Below are positions 15,639 to 21,955 of a DNA stretch of 24,945 nucleotides, piece after piece. The notes under the pieces are model-generated. The model saw only the letters and a list, made by a program, of their open reading frames with translations, had not been told where the DNA came from and made no database searches. Location: positions 1-24,945 of the forward strand of contig JBFIXI010000063.1 of assembly GCA_041605955.1 (NCBI GenBank), in the 5' to 3' direction. Every line of letters begins with the position of its first letter. Positions within the stretch are counted from its first letter, which is position 1. The position numbers and the translations under genes are program-made. This DNA comes from JAHEJX01 sp041605955. GTDB lineage: Bacteria > Actinomycetota > Acidimicrobiia > Spongiisociales > UBA5794.

Positions 15639-16122
15639 CTGCGGTCGCCGCTTCCATGTTCAGCAAATAGCGCTTCATATCGAGTCCCCCGCCGTAGCCA
15701 CGCAGGGATCCATCGGAACCGACCACCCGGTGGCACGGGATGACGGGCGCGAATGGATTCGCCGCCATAGCGGCGCCGACGGCTCGGGCCGCCCCCGGCC
15801 GTCCCGCCGCCTGCGCCACTGCCGAATAGGTCATCGTGGACCCGCGAGGGATCGAAGCCACCGCCCGGTAGATGGCTCCCCACGTCTCGGTGCGGGCCGC
15901 CACGCGGAGCATCGCTTCAGACAGCGCAGGCAGCGGCCCCCCTTCCCAATAGCGCCTCAACCCTCCCAACAGATCGGCCACGTCGCGGCCCGGATCTCCA
16001 TTGGTCGGGTACTTGAGCTTGCGGCCGGGTAGCCCGAGCTCGATGACGGTTCCACCGCGGTACGCAATCCACGCTTGGCCCAATGGGGTCGAGTAGGCGA
16101 TAGCGAGCGAGGACGTAGGCAT
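15631..16122 (-). CDS. ogt: O6-alkylguanine-DNA alkyltransferase
   Basis: A 163-residue suicide repair protein that transfers alkyl groups from O6-alkylguanine to its own cysteine. The active-site PCHRV has C130, and the following GSLRGYGGGLDMKRYLL is typical. IPRGSTMTYSAVAQAAG (91-107), containing the helix-turn-helix and the base-flipping Tyr, precedes RAVGAAMAANP. The N-terminal domain is short and without zinc-binding cysteines, as in Ogt/MGMT-like proteins. The start is ATG 16122. It lies 3 bp after the membrane-protein gene and overlaps rapZ by 8 bp, so it is embedded in the same operon. Ogt and the shorter alkyltransferase-like ATL proteins differ by the active cysteine; it is present here. 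Confidence 0.94.
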   Translation of the reverse strand: MPTSSLAIAYSTPLGQAWIAYRGGTVIELGLPGRKLKYPTNGDPGRDVADLLGGLRRYWEGGPLPALSEAMLRVAARTETWGAIYRAVASIPRGSTMTYSAVAQAAGRPGAARAVGAAMAANPFAPVIPCHRVVGSDGSLRGYGGGLDMKRYLLNMEAATADG

Positions 16123-16125
16123 GTG

Positions 16126-16566
16126 CTATCGAATCGCGCCGACCTCGTCGAGGCGTCCCTGGTCGCGGACGCCGGCCAGCACGAGGCCGATGCCGCCGAA
16201 CAACAACACCAAGATCACGAGAATGTCGAAAGCGGCCGTGTTCTCCAGACGAAAGCGCACGTTGGCAATCACGCCGGCTACGAATCCGAGCAAGGAGCCT
16301 CCGGCAAGCAGCCAGCCGTACCACTTCTGGCTGTCGTAGAAGATGATGACAACTCCAATGATGAAGGGGATCAGGATCATGCCCCTGGTCAAGCCGGCCC
16401 CTCCGATCCCGATCAGCCGCGAGCCCAAGCCCCACCCGTCCACTCGGATGGAGTCGAGGAGCAGATAGCCGCCGATGATCGTCATCGCGACTCCGAGCAG
16501 GAAGGGCGCCAGGCCCCCCGGGCTGCCGCCGGCGCCGGCGGGAAGCTTGGGCGTGGGCTCACTCAT
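16126..16566 (-). CDS. Small four-helix membrane protein, function unknown
   Basis: The 146-residue product has four predicted membrane helices at about 20-40, 62-77, 82-101 and 112-132. A short Pro/Gly-rich N-terminal tail and a charged C-terminal tail (DQGRLDEVG) lie outside the membrane. The layout, with PFIIGVVIIFYDSQKWYGWLL in the middle, resembles a family of small uncharacterised bacterial membrane proteins; no function is known to me. It lies between uvrC (50 bp upstream) and the alkyltransferase gene (3 bp downstream) and probably heads the ogt-rapZ-yvcK-gap transcript. ATG 16566 lacks a ribosome binding site, but TACGAT ends 8 nt before it. Confidence 0.8.
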   Translation of the reverse strand: MSEPTPKLPAGAGGSPGGLAPFLLGVAMTIIGGYLLLDSIRVDGWGLGSRLIGIGGAGLTRGMILIPFIIGVVIIFYDSQKWYGWLLAGGSLLGFVAGVIANVRFRLENTAAFDILVILVLLFGGIGLVLAGVRDQGRLDEVGAIR

Positions 16567-16574
16567 GTGCCGCG

Positions 16575-16580
16575 ATCGTA
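16575..16580 (-). promoter_or_regulatory. Putative -10 box for a leaderless transcript of the membrane-protein operon
   Basis: TACGAT (TANNNT) ends 8 nt before the ATG at 16566 with no Shine-Dalgarno sequence between. It may drive the ogt-rapZ-yvcK-gap-pgk-tpiA run. Confidence 0.4.
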
Positions 16581-16616
16581 CAGCAGGCGCCGCCTGCCGA
16601 GTGGCAGTTCAGGTCG

Positions 16617-18476
16617 TCATGCTCCAACCTGGCGCCGCGCCCCGCTCGGGCTCGCCTGCAGGGCTTCGTAGAGCTCGAGCGCCACATTGCCCGGAACGAC
16701 CTCAGCGAGCTCGGTCAGCTCGGCGGCGCGCAGCCGCTTCAGCGAACCGAATCTCTTCAGGAGTTGCTTCTTGCGGCCCGGACCAATGCCGGGAACCGAG
16801 TCGAGAAGTGAATCGACCATTCGTTTGCCCCGCACCGTGCGATGGTACGCCACGGCAAATCGGTGCGCCTCGTCACGGACCCGCTGCAGCAGATAGAGAG
16901 CTTCCTCGCCACGCGGAATCACCAAGGGCTCGCGGGAGTTCGGCGTGTAGATCTCTTCGAGGCGTTTGGCGAGTCCGATGACCGGGATATCGAGCCCGTA
17001 CTTGTCCAGCACCTTCATTGCCCTGCCCAACTGCCCGACGCCGCCGTCAATGACGATCAAAGACGGCGGATAGGAGAACTTGCCCCGTTCTTCCACGGGC
17101 AGCTCGCGGTCCGTCATGTAGGCCGCGAAGCGCCGGTCGAGCATCTCCTCCATGGCCGCAAAGTCGTCCTGACCCGACACCCGCTTGATGCGGAAGCGCC
17201 GATAATCCGACTTCTTGGGGAGAGCATCTTCGAAGACGACCATCGAGCCGACCGTATCGCGTCCCTGGATCGTGGAGATGTCGTAGGCCTCGATGCGCAG
17301 CGGGGAATGCGGCATGCCCAGCTCCTGTTCGAGGCTGCGCAGCGCCCGCGCCCGGGCGTTGTGGTCGCTGCCGCGCTTGAGCCGATGTCTACCGAACTCC
17401 TCAGCGGCGTTGGCCTGCGCCGTCTCCATCAGACGGCGCTTCGCTCCGCGTTGCGGCACCCGGATGGTGACCGGGCCGTCGCGCTGGGCCTCGAGCCATC
17501 GGGTCGACAGCTCTGCATTGTCGGGCATCTCTTGCACCAACACTTCCCGCGGCGGTCGGTCCTGGCCATAGAGCTGACCGATCATGATGCCGATCAGCTC
17601 GGCCGTGGTCACGTCCTCGACCTTGTCGATCACCATCGATCGAGTGCCGGTGACCCGGCCCTTCTTGACGGTGAGCACGACCAAAGCGGCCTCGAGATCG
17701 TCTTCTTCGATCGCAATCAGATCGAACGACTCGCGGCGCTGGGTCACCAGCTCCTGGCGCGCCATTGCCTTGCGCACCGCCGTGAGCTGGTCGCGCGCTC
17801 GCGCCGCCCGCTCATACTCCAGGACGGCCGCCGCCTCCCTCATCTCGGCCTCCAGCTCGGCAATGACTTCGTCACCGTTGCCGTCGAGGAAGCTGGCGAA
17901 CCCGTCCAGGTATTGCTCATAGGTCTCCCGATCCACCTCCCCCACACAGGGACCGGAGCACCGCTCGATGTGGAACAACAGGCAGGGCCGGCCCATCGCC
18001 TCGTGGGAGCGAAACTTCTGATCGGTGCAGCTACGGATCGGAAACGTTCGCAGCAGCAGGTCCCGCGTCTGGCGAATCGCGTAGGCGTGGGCGTAGGGAC
18101 CGAAGTACTGGACCCCTTTGCGCCGCTTGCCCCGCATCACCATGACTCGCGGCCATTCCTGGTTGCGAGTGATGGCCAGATAGGGGAAGCTCTTGTCGTC
18201 GCGCAACCGGATGTTGAATCGCGGTTGGTGCTTCTGCGCCAGGCTGTACTCCAGCATGAGGGCGGCGACCTCGTTGTCGGTGACGATCCACTCGAGGTCG
18301 TCGGCCGCCGCCATCATGGTGCGGGTCCGCGGGCCGAGCTCGCGAGCGAAATAGCTGGCGGTGCGCTTGCGCAGCGACTTGGCTTTCCCGACGTACAGCA
18401 CGCGACCTTCGGAGTCTTTGAAGAGGTAGACGCCGGGCGCGTCGGGAATCGATGCGGGAGGGGGTCGGCGCAGCAT
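16617..18476 (-). CDS. uvrC: UvrABC excinuclease subunit C
   Basis: A 619-residue nuclease making both incisions in nucleotide excision repair after UvrA/UvrB damage recognition. The GIY-YIG domain (about 10-95) reads GVYLFKDSEGRVLYVGKAKSL. Four cysteines at C150, C165, C173 and C177 match the positions reported to bind a 4Fe-4S cluster in E. coli UvrC. The UVR motif for UvrB contact is at about 203-238. The RNase H-like nuclease shows YDISTIQGRDTVGSMVVFED and VIDGGVGQLGRAM, and a helix-hairpin-helix region is near 560-610. ATG 18476 fits the family start. TACAAT ends 7 nt upstream, suggesting a leaderless mRNA. Length and motifs are normal. Confidence 0.97.
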   Translation of the reverse strand: MLRRPPPASIPDAPGVYLFKDSEGRVLYVGKAKSLRKRTASYFARELGPRTRTMMAAADDLEWIVTDNEVAALMLEYSLAQKHQPRFNIRLRDDKSFPYLAITRNQEWPRVMVMRGKRRKGVQYFGPYAHAYAIRQTRDLLLRTFPIRSCTDQKFRSHEAMGRPCLLFHIERCSGPCVGEVDRETYEQYLDGFASFLDGNGDEVIAELEAEMREAAAVLEYERAARARDQLTAVRKAMARQELVTQRRESFDLIAIEEDDLEAALVVLTVKKGRVTGTRSMVIDKVEDVTTAELIGIMIGQLYGQDRPPREVLVQEMPDNAELSTRWLEAQRDGPVTIRVPQRGAKRRLMETAQANAAEEFGRHRLKRGSDHNARARALRSLEQELGMPHSPLRIEAYDISTIQGRDTVGSMVVFEDALPKKSDYRRFRIKRVSGQDDFAAMEEMLDRRFAAYMTDRELPVEERGKFSYPPSLIVIDGGVGQLGRAMKVLDKYGLDIPVIGLAKRLEEIYTPNSREPLVIPRGEEALYLLQRVRDEAHRFAVAYHRTVRGKRMVDSLLDSVPGIGPGRKKQLLKRFGSLKRLRAAELTELAEVVPGNVALELYEALQASPSGARRQVGA

Positions 18477-18483
18477 CGCCCCG

Positions 18484-18489
18484 ATTGTA
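18484..18489 (-). promoter_or_regulatory. Putative -10 box for a leaderless uvrC transcript
   Basis: TACAAT, within TATACAAT on the minus strand, ends exactly 7 nt before the uvrC ATG, so transcription would begin at or next to the start codon. There is no -35 match. Confidence 0.5.
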
Positions 18490-18522
18490 TAGACGGCGTG
18501 CTCAGAGAATGCCGCCGGCCTA

Positions 18523-18548
18523 CCGAGCTGCCACTACGGCAGGCTCGG
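18523..18548 (-). terminator. Hairpin behind the 81-residue protein gene
   Basis: CCGAGCTGCC (18523-18532) pairs with GGCAGGCTCGG (18538-18548) around ACTAC with one bulged base. It lies 8 bp after the stop codon of the small gene and upstream of the uvrC promoter. There is no U-tract. Confidence 0.5.
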
Positions 18549-18556
18549 CCGCAGCG

Positions 18557-18802
18557 TCATGCCAGCGCGGCGTTCATCCCCTGGAAGTTGGCCAGCAGAG
18601 CGTCGATGGCGTTGCGTGAGTCCACCGGTACTGCCGGCTGACGGGCGATGACGGCCAGATCAGCGGACGACAGCCCGTGCGGTGGTTCTTCCCAAATGTC
18701 GACTTCCGGGAGGTAGGCCACCACCTCATGCGCCCCGGCGGCGGCAACTCGACCCCAGACGGTTCCGGTGCCGTACTCGTAGCTGACAAGGAAGTGTTCC
18801 AT
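18557..18802 (-). CDS. Small conserved-looking protein, 81 residues, function unknown
   Basis: The product begins MEHFLVSYEYGTGTVWGRV and continues with a strand and a PEVDIWEEPPHGLS segment. An AVIARQP element and a C-terminal helix (NAIDALLANFQGMNAALA) follow. It seems soluble and mildly acidic. I recall similar small proteins starting FLVSY.YG in other actinobacteria, without a known role. The open frame runs 43 residues further upstream, but that part is Arg-rich and low-quality. ATG 18802 gives the plausible N-terminus, though no ribosome binding site is seen. It is followed by a hairpin and then the uvrC promoter, so it appears to be a single-gene unit. Confidence 0.6.
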   Translation of the reverse strand: MEHFLVSYEYGTGTVWGRVAAAGAHEVVAYLPEVDIWEEPPHGLSSADLAVIARQPAVPVDSRNAIDALLANFQGMNAALA

Positions 18803-19008
18803 GAGAGCTTGTATCGGCCGAGACCTCCGACTACTGAAGGTGGTCGATCTTCCGCTCGGGAGGAACGGGTGGCGGCCCTCCCGACCCGCCACCGGCGCAA
18901 CCCGAGGACGGCTGGTCGCGGCGATGCGCATGGACCTTCATCCGCGACGCCGCCGGCTCCGTATCCACTACGAGCACACCTAACGACCCCGCACCTAGGT
19001 GTGACTCA

Positions 19009-19041
19009 CAGCGGAGACGGTCCCCGAGGCCGTCTCCGCTG
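19009..19041 (-). terminator. Hairpin behind the methyltransferase gene
   Basis: A perfect 12-bp stem, CAGCGGAGACGG (19009-19020) with CCGTCTCCGCTG (19030-19041), and a 9-nt loop lies 14 bp after the methyltransferase stop. It lacks a U-tract. The rest of the 253-bp gene-free stretch 18803-19055 holds a short palindrome (18992-19001) and nothing else I can support. Confidence 0.65.
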
Positions 19042-19055
19042 CGCGCTCGTCGAAA

Positions 19056-19742
19056 CTACAGTCGCCAACGCATCCCGATGAGTCGGGGCAGGTTCTCCTG
19101 GCCCGCCAAACCGGGCACGCGGGCAATCGTCGCCGGGCTGGGACCCGCCTCGATCATTCTTTGCAGCGACCATCCCGCCCACGCCGCCGCAGTGAGAATA
19201 TGGCTCAGCGGGCGGTGGTGGAAGACGACGGACCCCTCACCGGCCGGTTCGACGGCAACGCTGTCGACGAAGTACGACCCCCATCGCCACAGGACCTCGC
19301 CATCGCTTTGATCGATCACCGGTCCCGCCCCGGATGCCGTGTAGGCAGGATGGTTTGCGACCACGATCAGGGAGCCGTGGGGGGAGACGACGCGGGCGGT
19401 CGCCGTGAAGAAGGCGGCGGCGTCCGGGATGTGTTCCAGAACGAGGCAAGCCACGGCAACGTTCACCGCGTCACTGCGCAGCCACTCCAGGTCGGGGAGC
19501 CGGTTCTGCACCACCGCCATGGGTTTGGCTGCGGCCCTCTGAAGCAGGGGCAGCGATTGATCGCATCCGAAGACCGGCGGTGGCAGGGCAGCCGCCAGCC
19601 GTCCTTCACCACAGCCCAGGTCGAGTGTCGGACCGACCAGCCCGGCGAGCAACGAGTCGAGCATCGGCTGCACGTCCGTGGCATATGCGGGATCGGCTAT
19701 CTCGGCGACCCACCAGTCGGCCAGCTCATCCCAGTCGGTCAA
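19056..19742 (-). CDS. Class I SAM-dependent methyltransferase
   Basis: A 228-residue methyltransferase of the UbiE/type-11 kind. The SAM-binding motif I LDLGCGEGRLAAAL is at 40-53, an acidic strand end FGCDQS at 58-63, and a motif VACLVLEHIPDAAAFF (97-112) corresponds to the end of strand 4. PHGSLIVVANHPAY follows as motif III. The second half contains an EVLWRWGSYF segment and aromatic-rich sequence probably forming the acceptor site; the acceptor is unknown. Further upstream the frame overlaps the glycosyltransferase gene and is not protein-like. TTG 19742 overlaps the glycosyltransferase stop (TTGA), so the two are probably translationally coupled. This suggests, but does not prove, that it modifies a glycan or lipid intermediate made by the same pathway. 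Confidence 0.85.
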   Translation of the reverse strand: MTDWDELADWWVAEIADPAYATDVQPMLDSLLAGLVGPTLDLGCGEGRLAAALPPPVFGCDQSLPLLQRAAAKPMAVVQNRLPDLEWLRSDAVNVAVACLVLEHIPDAAAFFTATARVVSPHGSLIVVANHPAYTASGAGPVIDQSDGEVLWRWGSYFVDSVAVEPAGEGSVVFHHRPLSHILTAAAWAGWSLQRMIEAGPSPATIARVPGLAGQENLPRLIGMRWRL

Positions 19743-20983
19743 ACGCCCGGCGCCTTCTCGATAGCCGGTTCCCGCAGCGGCGCCGGAGCCGCCAGGCGCA
19801 GCCGGGTGACCGTCCACCATCCGACTAGCAACAACATGAAGAAGCCGGGACTGAAGCCGATCGGGCGAATCCATGCCTGGGAGAACCCGAGCAGCCAAAC
19901 CGCAACCGCCAGCTGACGTGGCAACTGGTGGGCGTGATAGAGAACCGCCAGCGTGAGCAAGATGATGGCGGTGTCGTGCGATAGGGCGTGCGGCGACAGC
20001 AGCAAGATACCCGGCATAGCGGCGGCCAGCAGTGCGGGGAGCCGGTGGCGGCCTCCCCACCTCCATATCAGCACGAGCCCCAGACTGGTCGCCACTGCGA
20101 GGGACCAGCCGATGGTGACCGCGATCGGGTCGCCGACGCCCAGCGCGTTCTCGAGAAACCCGAGCCACGACACCGCGCTGTAGCCGTTGACTTCGCTGTC
20201 GAGTGCGCCGAAGGCGGTGGCGACATCCCACCACTTTGCGGGCCATGACCAACCCAGGAGCGGGACGCCGGCGACATAGAAAAGGGCGGCTCCGACGGCA
20301 GCTCCGGCCACAACCCGATACATCCCGATTACCAGCATCAGCCCGACGAGCGGGACCGCCAGCTGCGGCTTGAACAGCAGCAGAGACAGCACGACGCCTG
20401 CGGTGATCTCGCGCCCATCAGCGATCAGCCGCCAAGCCGCCACGATGAGAAATAGCGACAACGCCGTGTTGGAGCCGCCGGTGACGGCCCGCAACATCGG
20501 CCAGAAGGAGAGAGCCACGGCGGCGGCCAGCAACGTGCGGCCGCGTAACAACGGCAACAACGGCTCGGCAAGGCGGATCCCGGCCACGAGCAGGCTGAAC
20601 ATGACCGTGGTGTAGATGACGTAAGCCCATCCATAGTCGAACGCCGCCAATGGGGCGTGGACCAGCGCCACCTGGGGCGGATACGCGAAGTACCGAGCCG
20701 TCGCCTCTTCCGCCTGGAGATCTCGCTGCGCCTCCACCTGCCGCGCGAAGTCATACAGCTCTTCCCAGTCGCCGTCGGCGGCGATGCGGGCCGCCCCGTA
20801 GAAAGCGGGAAAGTCGCCGCCGACATCCTCTGCCGGCGCCTCACTGCGATTGGCCAGCATCGCCAGCACCAAGACCGACACAGCCAGCCCAACGAGCAGC
20901 GCGATGGGATAGGCTCGCATCCGCCAGGAGAGAGCGGCGGCTCCGGCGGGCTTGGGGTCGGCGCGATTGCTGTCCACGGTCAC
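19739..20983 (-). CDS. GT87-type (DUF2029) membrane glycosyltransferase
   Basis: A polytopic protein of about 414 residues with roughly ten membrane helices (the first at about 22-43). The first extracytoplasmic loop has GGDFPAFYGAARIAADGDWEELYD, with Asp57 as the likely catalytic base, and YFAYPPQVALVHAPL. This is the arrangement of GT-C, GT87-family polyprenol-phosphate-mannose-dependent mannosyltransferases such as mycobacterial PimE. Members add mannose outside the membrane to lipids or proteins; the acceptor here is unknown. The frame is open to 21130, but that portion crosses the divergent phosphotransferase gene and is Arg-rich. GTG 20983 is my choice; GTG 20977 and ATG 20920 are alternatives. 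The stop overlaps the methyltransferase start. Confidence 0.85.
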   Translation of the reverse strand: MTVDSNRADPKPAGAAALSWRMRAYPIALLVGLAVSVLVLAMLANRSEAPAEDVGGDFPAFYGAARIAADGDWEELYDFARQVEAQRDLQAEEATARYFAYPPQVALVHAPLAAFDYGWAYVIYTTVMFSLLVAGIRLAEPLLPLLRGRTLLAAAVALSFWPMLRAVTGGSNTALSLFLIVAAWRLIADGREITAGVVLSLLLFKPQLAVPLVGLMLVIGMYRVVAGAAVGAALFYVAGVPLLGWSWPAKWWDVATAFGALDSEVNGYSAVSWLGFLENALGVGDPIAVTIGWSLAVATSLGLVLIWRWGGRHRLPALLAAAMPGILLLSPHALSHDTAIILLTLAVLYHAHQLPRQLAVAVWLLGFSQAWIRPIGFSPGFFMLLLVGWWTVTRLRLAAPAPLREPAIEKAPGV

Positions 20984-20987
20984 CGCC

Positions 20988-20993
20988 AGAATA
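20988..20993 (-). promoter_or_regulatory. Possible -10 box of the glycosyltransferase gene
   Basis: TATTCT on the minus strand ends 4 nt before GTG 20983 and 10 nt before GTG 20977. If transcription starts about 7 nt downstream, the second GTG could be the leaderless start. Confidence 0.3.
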
Positions 20994-21031
20994 TCGGCGC
21001 GGCCGCCGGCCGGCTGTACGCTCGCTGTCGG

Positions 21032-21037
21032 TAACGT
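21032..21037 (+). promoter_or_regulatory. Putative -10 box for a leaderless phosphotransferase transcript
   Basis: TAACGT (TANNNT) ends 6 nt before the ATG at 21044, with no ribosome binding site. It faces away from the glycosyltransferase box, so the 60-bp intergenic region is a compact divergent promoter. Confidence 0.4.
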
Positions 21038-21043
21038 CTCGGC

Positions 21044-21952
21044 ATGTCTCCTTCGCCGCCGGGCACGCCCCCGGCCGCCGAGCGAGCGATCGACGCGGCT
21101 GGCGTGAGGGCGCTGCTGCGCGATCAGCATCCCGATCTCGCCGAGTTGCCGATAGCGGCCGGGCCCGAGGGATGGGACAACGTCACCTACCGCCTCGGCA
21201 GCGCCCTCGCAGTGCGCCTACCCCGCCGCCAAATCGCCGCCAAGCTCATCGAGCATGAGCAAGCGTGGCTCCCCCAGTTGGCGCCCCGGCTGGCGATCCC
21301 AATTCCGGCGCCGGTCCGTCGCGGACGGCCATCCGCCGCCTTCCCCTGGCCGTGGAGCGTCATTCCGTGGTTCACCGGCCAGACCGCCCTGGTGGATCCG
21401 TTGCAAGCGAGCGAAGCGCCGCGGCTGGGTGGGTTTTTGCGACGCCTCCACACCATCCCGCGTCCGGACGACCCGCCCGTCAACCCCTATCGGGGCGGGC
21501 CACTGGCGCCTCGGTTGCCGCAGATCGACGACCGGCTGACACGGGCAGACAGGGAACTCGATGGTGCTGCCGCCGCAGCGCGCCACCTGACACACGTTGC
21601 CGCCGGGAGGGCAATCAACGTCGCGCCGTGTTGGCTGCATGGGGATCTCCACAGCAAGAACGTGTTGGCGGTCACCGGACGGATCAGCGCGGTGATCGAC
21701 TGGGGGGATATCTGCGTCGGTGACCCGGCGACCGATCTCGCCGCCGTGTGGATCATGTTCCATCAGGCGGCCCATGATGGGTTCTGGGCGGAATACGGGC
21801 CCGTATCAGCACTGACACGGCAGCGAGCTGCGGCCTGGGCGGTGGCATTCGGGTTGATGCTGTGGGACAGCCACCGCCACGCCGATCCGGCGTTCGCCGC
21901 CGCCGGGCTGGAGGCGATTCGGCGCGTAGTGAACTCCGCCGGCCTGCGGTGA
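21044..21952 (+). CDS. Aminoglycoside phosphotransferase (APH) family kinase
   Basis: A 302-residue protein with the protein-kinase-like APH fold. The N-lobe begins with GWDNVTYRLGSALAVRLPRR (43-62), with the nucleotide-binding loop and a following strand. The catalytic Brenner motif WLHGDLHSKNVL has D201 and N206, and VIDWGDICVGDPATDLA supplies the Mg-binding D219. All key residues are present, so it should be an active small-molecule kinase. Family members phosphorylate aminoglycosides, macrolides, homoserine, choline or other hydroxyl compounds; the substrate cannot be inferred and resistance should not be assumed. It is the only complete plus-strand gene in the window. Its stop is three bases from the convergent uvrA stop. 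The start ATG 21044 has no Shine-Dalgarno sequence but a TANNNT box 6 nt upstream. Confidence 0.9.
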   Translation: MSPSPPGTPPAAERAIDAAGVRALLRDQHPDLAELPIAAGPEGWDNVTYRLGSALAVRLPRRQIAAKLIEHEQAWLPQLAPRLAIPIPAPVRRGRPSAAFPWPWSVIPWFTGQTALVDPLQASEAPRLGGFLRRLHTIPRPDDPPVNPYRGGPLAPRLPQIDDRLTRADRELDGAAAAARHLTHVAAGRAINVAPCWLHGDLHSKNVLAVTGRISAVIDWGDICVGDPATDLAAVWIMFHQAAHDGFWAEYGPVSALTRQRAAAWAVAFGLMLWDSHRHADPAFAAAGLEAIRRVVNSAGLR

Positions 21953-21955
21953 CGG

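Noticed and set aside
16842..18641. 599-residue open frame on the plus strand opposite uvrC
   Set aside because: It is a long antisense frame typical of GC-rich DNA; uvrC has all its family motifs on the other strand, and the antisense product has no recognisable domain.
19000..19010. TGTGACTCACA as a CRP-type site
   Set aside because: CRP sites need about six bases between TGTGA and TCACA; here there is one, and no promoter is next to it.
21044..21952. Antibiotic-resistance gene
   Set aside because: The APH fold is shared by many metabolic kinases; without similarity to a specific resistance enzyme the claim is unsupported.
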